Positions 5,567 through 10,893 of a stretch of 10,893 bases of DNA are shown piece by piece. The number at the start of each line of letters is the position of its first letter. The stretch's first letter is position 1. Under the pieces are notes generated by a model. It was given only the letters and a program-made list of their open reading frames with translations. It was not told the origin of the DNA and did no database searches. Position numbers and translations under genes: made by a program. Source of the DNA: an uncultured Desulfobacca sp. (GTDB lineage Bacteria; Desulfobacterota; Desulfobaccia; Desulfobaccales; Desulfobaccaceae); the NCBI GenBank assembly GCA_937958145.1, contig CALGOE010000204.1, forward strand, positions 1 through 10,893, in the 5' to 3' direction.

Positions 5567-7254
5567 ATTTCATCGAGGAGTAGGGAAACATCCCGATACA
5601 AGAAATGGACGAGGAGGATCCCCACGATCACCACCACCCCCCCGGCCGCAGCCACGATCAGACGCCGACGTTTCTTGGCGGCCAGGTCCTGGGTGGATTC
5701 AATCATACCGATCAGCCCTAAAGGTGGCATGCCGGTGATGGTGGCCAATTCCTCGACAGTTTTCACCGAGGGGTCCATCAGCTCCAGACCCAGCATGACG
5801 CCTACGCCGGCCATCAGGCCGACGATCACCCCGCTTAATATGATCATGCTTCGTTTGGGGCGGATCGGTTCTTCCGGGTAGGAAGCCGGGTCGATGAGGG
5901 TGAAGCGCTGCCCTTTCTGGTGCTCTTCCATACCCTCGGAGATTTTAGCTTCCATCAATTTATTATTGACTTCCTGATATTTGGCCTGAGTATTCTGGTA
6001 ATCCCGCTGCAGGGCCAGATACTCCTGCTCCACCTTGGGGATCTGCTCCAGACGGCTGCGGACCAGCGCCAGCTTCTCCTTGACGGTTTGCCGTTGTTGC
6101 CGGAGGGTGCTGAGCTGATTGGTAATGGCTTGAATCTGGGTTAACAGATTCAATTGGGCCGGGTTGGCCAGATCCAGGTCATATTGCTCCGGCGTCCCCG
6201 CCTCTCCCTGCAGCCGGTCAATCTCGGCCTTGAGCTGGCGTACCTCGGGATGGGCGTCGCCATATTGACTCTGCAACTGCAATAATTTAGCCCGGAGCTG
6301 CACCAGCCTCTGTTGTTTGCCGCTGCTGGCCGCCGGATCCTTCAGGGCCTTTTCCAGAAACTCCTTTTCCCGCTTTAACCTCTGGATATCCGGATGTTCC
6401 TCAGCATATCTGGCCTTAAGCGCCAATAATTGCTCCTTGACCTGCTGCAGGCGCATGGTCGGGCTGGCGCTGAGCCCCTTGTCTTTATCCCCTTCCCGGG
6501 CGGCCCCGGTCGTGCTCAGCAGACTCTCCAGATAGATCTTCTGGTTCTCCGCCGACCGTTCGGCAATTTCCAATTGCTTCAGCTCGTTTTCCAGGCTTTG
6601 CATCTGACTGAAATTAAACTGGTGATACTCCGGCAGGGTGCCTTCGTGTTTCTCCTTATAGGCCGCGATCTGGAAACCCAGTTCCGACAGCCGGTTCCGC
6701 AATTGGCCCAGTTCAGCCTCCAGAAAGCGGGTGGTGGTCTGTACCTGTTCTTCCCGATATTTTAAATTCTGCTCCAAAAAGACCGAGGTTAAAGACCCGG
6801 CCACCTTGTAGACCGTCCGCGGATCCCGGCCCTCAAACGAGATACTGAAGGCGATGGTCACCCCTTCACTCCGGCGCTTGTCTTTGACTTGGGCGCTGAT
6901 GGTCTCAATCTTGATACTTTTGCGCATCATCTCGACCAGGGATTCTTTGCTGGCCTTGCCTCTGATGTCCGGATAGAGGTCAAACTTCTCGATGGTTTCC
7001 AATAATTTTGATCGTGACAGGATCTGCTGCGTGATCAATTGGATATGCTGTTCCGCGGCGCCGGTGACCGTGGATCGGACAAACTCCGGCGGAATCTGCT
7101 GCTCCTCAATCAGAACCGTGGCCCTGGATTGATAGACCGGTGGCAACCGCCAGGCATACACCGCCGTGCCCACCCCAATGACCAGGGCCAGGATGATGAA
7201 ATACCACTTGCGGTAGCGCCAGGCGTCAAGAAATAAGGTTAGCGGGGAATCCAT
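5539..7254 (-). CDS. Wzz/GNVR-type polysaccharide chain-length determinant, exosortase-system type
   Basis: The 571-residue inner-membrane protein sets glycan chain length, probably as a ring around the polymerising or exporting complex. There is a Wzz domain after helix 1 (about 17-36), a long periplasmic coiled-coil region (about 165-440), the GNVR-like region VEQEYLALQRDYQ (408-420), the proline-rich YPEEPIRPKR (459-468), helix 2 (about 469-492), a short cytoplasmic segment, and a third helix (about 531-553). The third helix is a feature I associate with exosortase-linked members. Two matching coiled-coil blocks, ARYAEEHPDIQRLKREKEFL (281-300) and SQYGDAHPEVRQLKAEIDRL (329-348), form an internal repeat. 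The ATG start has GCAGG eight bases upstream. The gene ends inside or just before the kinase gene, suggesting co-expression. Confidence 0.93.
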   Translation of the reverse strand: MDSPLTLFLDAWRYRKWYFIILALVIGVGTAVYAWRLPPVYQSRATVLIEEQQIPPEFVRSTVTGAAEQHIQLITQQILSRSKLLETIEKFDLYPDIRGKASKESLVEMMRKSIKIETISAQVKDKRRSEGVTIAFSISFEGRDPRTVYKVAGSLTSVFLEQNLKYREEQVQTTTRFLEAELGQLRNRLSELGFQIAAYKEKHEGTLPEYHQFNFSQMQSLENELKQLEIAERSAENQKIYLESLLSTTGAAREGDKDKGLSASPTMRLQQVKEQLLALKARYAEEHPDIQRLKREKEFLEKALKDPAASSGKQQRLVQLRAKLLQLQSQYGDAHPEVRQLKAEIDRLQGEAGTPEQYDLDLANPAQLNLLTQIQAITNQLSTLRQQRQTVKEKLALVRSRLEQIPKVEQEYLALQRDYQNTQAKYQEVNNKLMEAKISEGMEEHQKGQRFTLIDPASYPEEPIRPKRSMIILSGVIVGLMAGVGVMLGLELMDPSVKTVEELATITGMPPLGLIGMIESTQDLAAKKRRRLIVAAAGGVVVIVGILLVHFLYRDVSLLLDEMWRRTRKLI

Positions 7255-7334
7255 AAATATTGCCTGCTTTTTAATGTCTCTATGTTACATCACGTCCTGT
7301 CCCGAGGCAAGACCGGCTCCGGGGCCGCTCGATT
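7255..7334. other. 80-bp gap between exosortase and chain-length genes
   Basis: This gap holds the GCAGG Shine-Dalgarno of the chain-length gene. On the minus strand only short GC-rich self-complementary bits appear (CCGGAGCCGG), with no U-tract, so I do not call a terminator. Neighbouring genes share strand and probably one transcript. Confidence 0.4.
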
Positions 7335-8885
7335 TTAACCCGGCAGAAACCGCGGCAAAACCTCGGTCAACTTCTGGAAAAACTCCTCTAACTGGCGCCG
7401 GGCCGCAGCCGGATCTTTCTGCACCGGGATCATGAGCCGCACCAACGCGCCGTCATTGCGCCGCTGCAGCAGGCCGTCCAACCCCATATACAGCCGCAGT
7501 TCATATTCGCTGGCCAACCACCGGCCGGATTTGATGAACCAGTAAAACACCACCTGTTGCGCCCCGGCCTGCTCGATCACCAGATAATTCACCCACTTGC
7601 CGGGCACTACCTCTATAACCTCTTGGTGGGTGATCTTCCAGCCGGCCCCGGGCAGGCAATACTGCGGGGAATGATACCCTCCGCCCTGGAGCTTCTTCTG
7701 ACTGCCGTAATAGGCCAGCCAGAGGGATAACTCCCCCTCCCCCGGTTTGGCGTAGACCGCCTCCACATACTCCGGCCGGCCCAAACGCCGGAAAATAGCC
7801 TCGTCCACATAACTCCGCCGCCCCTGCCAATCCCCTAGCTGCAGGGGGAAATGGTCAAAGCTCTGCAGCAGCGGCACCGGTTGGGCCACCGCCAGCCGCT
7901 GCAGGACCGGCTGCATCAAGACCACCAGCAGGAAGGCCCCGAGCAACTGCGGCCACCAGGACGGCCGAGGACCGGCCGGCGCTGCCGGCGGCGCCACCGG
8001 CGCCCGCGGCCCGACCGGGACCGGCGGCTGCCAACGGTTCAACAGCCAGTTCACCCCCCGCAGATAATCAAACCCGACGATAAAGATGGAAAGGCCAAAG
8101 GCCATGTGCCAGAAGCCCTCGGCCAGATACGGGAAAATGGCGATGCTGGCCACCCGGCTGGCATTGGCCACCACCGCCGCCGGAATCACCGCCAGCAACA
8201 GCAGCAGGGCCTTCCACCAGGTGCGTTGAAAGAAATAACAGAAAATAATCCCTAAAATCAGCCCGTTAAAAAGATAGCCCAGGCCGCTGCAGGCATCCAC
8301 CACCTGCAGCTGCCGCTCCCCCAGGTCCAGGACGTTCCCTCGAACATGCACCACATAGCCCATGGCGTTAAGCATTGTGGCCGCCAGACGGGAGGAGATG
8401 AGCTGCAACCGCAGCGACACATCCTGCAGCACCATGGTGGGCAGCGGAATCAGGATAAATAACAGAAACAGCGGGAAGCTGATCAACCGCAAGAAATCCA
8501 GCCCCCCCAGCAGCCATAGCAAGCCCGTCAACATAATCAGGAATGCCAGGGGCGGGATATAAAAAATATCCACCATCTCGCCCACCATGGCCACCACCAC
8601 CCCCACCGCCATCAGGACCAGACCCCACCAGGACGGCCGCCCGTCTAAAGCCCGCAGCTCCGGCCATTTCCGGTAGATAATATACCCGATCACCACCGGG
8701 ATCAGCGGCGCAAAGGAATAATTGTCGTCGTCGGCCAAGATGACGAGCATTTTGCTTAAGCTCCGGCGGAAAAACCACACCATGAGCAAAAACACCGCCC
8801 CCGCCAGGAGCCACTGACCCAGACGTCCAAACCTCTGTGTCTGCTTATCGCTCATAACCACCGCGCAGCACTGCTTCCTCAGCAT
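7335..8885 (-). CDS. xrtD: Exosortase fused to EpsI domain (XrtD-like)
   Basis: This 516-residue inner-membrane fusion contains a transpeptidase-like exosortase that recognises and cleaves C-terminal sorting tails (PEP-CTERM or variants) of exported proteins. The exosortase part (about 25-283) is a multi-helix domain with the expected triad: Cys199 in DACSGLGY, Arg244 in NASRVASI, His260 in FWHMAFG. A Pro/Ala-rich linker (about 287-309) leads to a further helix (about 314-331) and the EpsI domain, with the conserved HSPQYCLPGAGW (405-416), FYWF (447-450) and DGALVRL (478-484). Fused exosortase-EpsI of this size is the arrangement I recall for XrtD (VPLPA-CTERM type); the exact subtype is uncertain. 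The start may be Met1 (8885) or Met11 (8855, MSDKQTQ); neither has a clear Shine-Dalgarno. No tagged substrate gene is visible in the window. Confidence 0.9.
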   Translation of the reverse strand: MLRKQCCAVVMSDKQTQRFGRLGQWLLAGAVFLLMVWFFRRSLSKMLVILADDDNYSFAPLIPVVIGYIIYRKWPELRALDGRPSWWGLVLMAVGVVVAMVGEMVDIFYIPPLAFLIMLTGLLWLLGGLDFLRLISFPLFLLFILIPLPTMVLQDVSLRLQLISSRLAATMLNAMGYVVHVRGNVLDLGERQLQVVDACSGLGYLFNGLILGIIFCYFFQRTWWKALLLLLAVIPAAVVANASRVASIAIFPYLAEGFWHMAFGLSIFIVGFDYLRGVNWLLNRWQPPVPVGPRAPVAPPAAPAGPRPSWWPQLLGAFLLVVLMQPVLQRLAVAQPVPLLQSFDHFPLQLGDWQGRRSYVDEAIFRRLGRPEYVEAVYAKPGEGELSLWLAYYGSQKKLQGGGYHSPQYCLPGAGWKITHQEVIEVVPGKWVNYLVIEQAGAQQVVFYWFIKSGRWLASEYELRLYMGLDGLLQRRNDGALVRLMIPVQKDPAAARRQLEEFFQKLTEVLPRFLPG

Positions 8886-8904
8886 CTATTTTTCTTATCG
8901 ACAT
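8845..8904 (-). CDS. Possible 19-codon leader peptide overlapping the exosortase start
   Basis: ATG at 8904, preceded by AGGGA five bases upstream, opens a frame MSIRKIDAEEAVLRGGYER ending with TAA at 8845-8847. Its end overlaps the exosortase Met11 codon as ATGAGCGATAA, a geometry used for translational coupling. It could instead be chance, or the relic of a start shifted out of frame. There is no evidence of conservation from one sequence. Confidence 0.25.
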   Translation of the reverse strand: MSIRKIDAEEAVLRGGYER

Positions 8905-8932
8905 GGTTGTCCCTGAACCCACACTACGGGCG

Positions 8933-10429
8933 CTATTTTCCCCATCCCAGAAGAATAATTCTAATGGTTTTCAGTAAGATGGTCAAATCCAAAAAAAAGC
9001 CCATATTTTTTATGTAATACAGATCATATTTCAGTTTTTCCTTGGTCTCTTCCAGGGTGCCGGCGTAGCCGTACATCACCTGCCCCCAACCCGTGATTCC
9101 CGGCTTCACCACCAGACGGTAACTGTAATACGGCAGTCGCTCCCGATAGCCGCAGATCACCTGCAGGCCGGGCGGATCCCCCTGCCGCCGGCCCGGCCGG
9201 TACTCGGGCACCATCTCCTGAAACTGCTCAATGAAATGACGGCGCTCCGGCCGGGGACCGACAAAACTCATCTCCCCTTTCAGGATGTTGAACAACTGCG
9301 GCAGTTCGTCCAAACGGAGCCGGCGCAACACCCGGCCGACCCGGGTAATGCGCTCATCCCGGGCTGTAGCAAACTGGGGCCCATGGCGTTCCGCATCCTG
9401 CACCATGCTCCGAAATTTGAACATGACAAATTCCCGGCCGTCCTGCCCCAACCGCTCCTGCCGGAACAACGCCGGCCCGGGGCTGTCCAAGCGGATGGTT
9501 AGGGCAATGAGGCCCATCAGCGGCCAGATCACGGCCAGCACCGCCACCGCCAGGGCCACGTCCAGAACTCGCTTCACATGCCGGTAATACGTCTTGTTTT
9601 TCATCATGCTGTGGATGAGAAGCCAGTTTTCCGAAATATAATCCATGGGCAGCTTGCCGGCCACATACTCATAAACGCTGGGCAGATCCAGGAGCTGCAC
9701 CGAGTTGAAGGCCAGCTTGGACAGGCGGTTCAATAACACCGGATCGGTCAGGCGGGTGATGGCCAATACCAGGAAATCCAGACGATGGTCCTTGGCCAGG
9801 GCCGACAACGCCGTGGTGTCCCCCAAAACCGGCAGGCCGTCGATCTTGGCCCCGGCCTTGCCAGGATCGTCATCCACAAAACCCACCACCTCCAGACCGC
9901 TGTTGGGCCGGGCCCGCAGCATCTGCAGCAGATGCCGCCCGGCCTCGCCGGCACCGATGATGGCCAGCCGCCGGCGCAGCCGCACCGGCAGGGCCAACCC
10001 CGAAAAGGCAAACCGCCAGCCGGCCAGGCCAACGGCAAAGCCCAAAGCCTGCCACTCCATAAAGCCCCGGGGCAGATGCCAGCGGCTGGGCGGGCCGCAG
10101 CACCAGACCCCCACAAGAGTGGCCACCCAGACCGCAAAGATCAACCGGCTGAGGTTCTGGGCCGAACGATAATCCTGATACTGGTCATAGAGATCGGCCA
10201 CATACAGGACCAGCAGATTGCCCCCCAGAAACAACACCAGACCGGGCAGATAGGCCGCCCCCACCGCCGGCACCGACCCCAAAGCCGGACCGGTCAGGGC
10301 CAGGACCAGCAGGCTGCTGAGCCCGAACACCCCCACATCCCCGGCCACCAGGAGCAGGGACCATTTTGAGGTGTGCAGACCCAAAAACTTATACAACCCC
10401 GCCTCCGCCGCCTGCCGATTCTCGGCCAC
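8933..10429 (-). CDS. Polyprenyl-phosphate sugar-1-phosphate transferase (WbaP/EpsB-like initiating enzyme)
   Basis: This 498-residue inner-membrane enzyme transfers a hexose-1-phosphate from a UDP-sugar to undecaprenyl phosphate, the first step of the glycan. N-terminal hydrophobic segments (about 22-145) precede a Rossmann-like domain with IIGAGEAG (157-164), VVGFVDDDP (181-189) and GLPVLGD (198-204). The C-terminal bacterial sugar transferase domain begins with KRVLDV and a re-entrant hydrophobic stretch (286-311), then SPGPALFRQERLG (316-328), FVMFKFRSM (334-342), the catalytic LDELPQLFNILKGEMSFVGPRPER (Asp374, Glu375) and VKPGITGW (441-448). About 20 extra residues (roughly 411-430) separate FIEQF from PYYSYR. 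The start is doubtful: GTG at 10429 has no spaced Shine-Dalgarno, TTG at 10396 has GGAGG upstream, and an excellent Shine-Dalgarno serves an out-of-frame ATG at 10448. First gene of the probable operon. Confidence 0.93.
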   Translation of the reverse strand: MAENRQAAEAGLYKFLGLHTSKWSLLLVAGDVGVFGLSSLLVLALTGPALGSVPAVGAAYLPGLVLFLGGNLLVLYVADLYDQYQDYRSAQNLSRLIFAVWVATLVGVWCCGPPSRWHLPRGFMEWQALGFAVGLAGWRFAFSGLALPVRLRRRLAIIGAGEAGRHLLQMLRARPNSGLEVVGFVDDDPGKAGAKIDGLPVLGDTTALSALAKDHRLDFLVLAITRLTDPVLLNRLSKLAFNSVQLLDLPSVYEYVAGKLPMDYISENWLLIHSMMKNKTYYRHVKRVLDVALAVAVLAVIWPLMGLIALTIRLDSPGPALFRQERLGQDGREFVMFKFRSMVQDAERHGPQFATARDERITRVGRVLRRLRLDELPQLFNILKGEMSFVGPRPERRHFIEQFQEMVPEYRPGRRQGDPPGLQVICGYRERLPYYSYRLVVKPGITGWGQVMYGYAGTLEETKEKLKYDLYYIKNMGFFLDLTILLKTIRIILLGWGK

Positions 10430-10448
10430 CTTCCCGGTTTCTACTCAT
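10389..10448 (-). CDS. Short frame from the operon's best start site (leader peptide or frameshifted true start)
   Basis: ATG at 10448 opens a 19-codon frame, MSRNREGGRESAGGGGGVV, ending TAA at 10389-10391. It has the strongest ribosome binding site in the window. It overlaps the sugar-transferase start in another frame. Removing one base in the GGG at about 10432-10434 would join it to the transferase as MSRNRKVAENRQAAEAGLYK. It is thus either a leader peptide coupled to the transferase or the true start broken by a one-base change or a sequencing error. Confidence 0.4.
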   Translation of the reverse strand: MSRNREGGRESAGGGGGVV

Positions 10449-10454
10449 GCCGCC

Positions 10455-10470
10455 CCTCCTTTTTATTCTA
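10455..10470 (-). promoter_or_regulatory. Strong Shine-Dalgarno (and possible -10 box) at the operon head
   Basis: On the minus strand AAGGAGG (10455-10461) lies six bases before the ATG at 10448, close to ideal. TAGAAT at 10465-10470 resembles a -10 box and would give a very short leader, but I find no matching -35 box 16-18 bases upstream, so the promoter part is weak. It marks where translation of the operon most probably begins. Confidence 0.55.
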
Positions 10471-10621
10471 GTACAACAAACCGGCGGCAGAACCAAGGAC
10501 AAAGGCTGGAAGCCCCTCCGGACCCACTGCCGCCCCAAGCTCAAAACCCTCCTGCCACCCCCGGAACTGTGCGTCCGGCCAAGGGCGGGGGATGATCGCC
10601 TGCTGTCATCGCTATAATTTC

Positions 10622-10644
10622 TTCTCCTCCGCAGCGGGGGAGAA
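10622..10644. repeat. Inverted repeat with 11-base arms
   Basis: TTCTCCTCCGC, a single A, then GCGGGGGAGAA: the arms are complementary except for one T/G pair. As RNA it could fold into a stable hairpin with the central bases unpaired. No U-tract follows on either strand, so it is not a classical terminator; an operator or leader hairpin is possible. Confidence 0.65.
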
Positions 10645-10718
10645 CGGAAGTGCGGGAGGTTATGTCAAAGACCGTATGCAAGTTCTTTGCCTAAACGCCC
10701 CCAGGACTTTGAAAGCAA

Positions 10719-10736
10719 GCAAATTCCAAGATTTGC
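10719..10736. repeat. Perfect 6-6-6 inverted repeat
   Basis: GCAAAT, six bases (TCCAAG), ATTTGC. The size and spacing suit a dimeric regulator site or a small hairpin, but could arise by chance. Confidence 0.4.
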
Positions 10737-10790
10737 CTCCATTCCGTTCCAAAGGCGCGATTCGTACCCGCGAAGCCCCCCTGGTATTTA

Positions 10791-10808
10791 TGTTCATTTT
10801 TCTGAACA
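10791..10808. repeat. Perfect 6-6-6 inverted repeat
   Basis: TGTTCA, six bases (TTTTTC), TGAACA. It has the same arm and spacer lengths as the dyad at 10719-10736 but a different sequence. Operator-like; unproven. Confidence 0.45.
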
Positions 10809-10829
10809 CAAGGTACAATATTTTGAACT

Positions 10830-10844
10830 ATCAGGCCCCCTGAT
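10830..10844. repeat. Short inverted repeat ATCAGG-CCC-CCTGAT
   Basis: A perfect six-base stem with a three-base centre. No T-run follows on either strand, so it is not called a terminator. Confidence 0.4.
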
Positions 10845-10893
10845 GGAAACCCCCAGACCCGAAGCCCCGCCAACCCGGCTTTCTTCCCCTGGT

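Larger units (their letters stand above)
10449..10893. other. Gene-free region upstream of the operon
   Basis: I recognise no gene in this 445-base stretch; open frames on both strands are short, low-complexity and lack family motifs. It holds the operon-head ribosome binding site, a perfect TTGACA on the minus strand (10663-10668) without a -10 partner at 17 bases, and four dyad symmetries listed separately. It probably contains the operon promoter and control sites. No clear sigma-54 site: the closest, TTGGAATTTGCTTGC on the minus strand, has one base too few between GG and GC. Confidence 0.5.

Noticed and set aside
9785..10369. Long plus-strand frame opposite the sugar transferase (194 codons)
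   Set aside because: Gln/Pro/His-rich shadow of a clearly recognised gene, with no domain motifs.
10622..10644. Hairpin as an intrinsic terminator
   Set aside because: No run of T follows the stem on either strand.
10663..10668. Perfect TTGACA -35 box on the minus strand upstream of the operon
   Set aside because: At 17-18 bases downstream the sequence is GTTCTC or TTCTCC, not a -10 box, so no promoter was called.
10691..10873. Minus-strand frame of 60 codons, open to the window edge, possibly the end of an upstream gene
   Set aside because: Low-complexity sequence with no recognisable motif; it spans three dyads and overlaps an equally unconvincing plus-strand frame.

Overview
The window is an extracellular or surface polysaccharide locus of the exosortase-associated (EPS/PEP-CTERM-like) type from a Gram-negative bacterium. 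All its intact genes lie on the minus strand and form one probable operon read from the right end (about 10450) to the left. A fused exosortase-EpsI protein, a three-helix Wzz-like protein and a separate tyrosine autokinase are typical of Desulfobacterota (deltaproteobacteria-like) and other EPS-exosortase Gram-negatives. That taxonomic guess is inference only.

Layout from right to left: a gene-free, dyad-rich stretch (10449-10893); a polyprenyl-phosphate sugar-1-phosphate transferase that starts the glycan (8933-10429); an exosortase fused to an EpsI domain (7335-8885); a Wzz/GNVR chain-length protein (5539-7254); a CpsD/CapB-type tyrosine autokinase (4604-5566); the ABC-2 polysaccharide permease Wzm (3746-4603); a membrane-anchored beta-propeller protein resembling the GINT1 N-terminal domain (2681-3745); a glycosyltransferase family 2 enzyme (1561-2493); and the ABC ATPase Wzt (205-1479). 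The left edge holds the end of an IS481-family insertion sequence facing the operon.

The operon has two compositional layers. The core (3746 to about 10450, plus the ATPase half of wzt at about 830-1479) is GC-rich. The distal part (about 253-820 and 1480-3745) is more AT-rich. The break falls exactly at the wzm stop codon and again inside wzt, just after the ATPase domain. A 64-bp copy of the wzt 5' end (2581-2644) sits apart from the gene, upstream of the glycosyltransferase. Together these suggest that a serotype-like cassette (propeller protein, glycosyltransferase, Wzt glycan-recognition domain) was exchanged under a conserved core, and that the IS then trimmed the wzt 3' end.

Proposed teamwork, by inference: the sugar transferase loads the first sugar phosphate on undecaprenyl phosphate, the GT2 enzyme extends it, Wzm/Wzt export the lipid-linked glycan, the Wzz-like protein and kinase tune length or assembly, and the exosortase-EpsI processes C-terminally tagged proteins whose sorting is coupled to EPS production. 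No tagged substrate, outer-membrane exporter, Wzx or Wzy lies in the window. I see no tRNA, rRNA or CRISPR.
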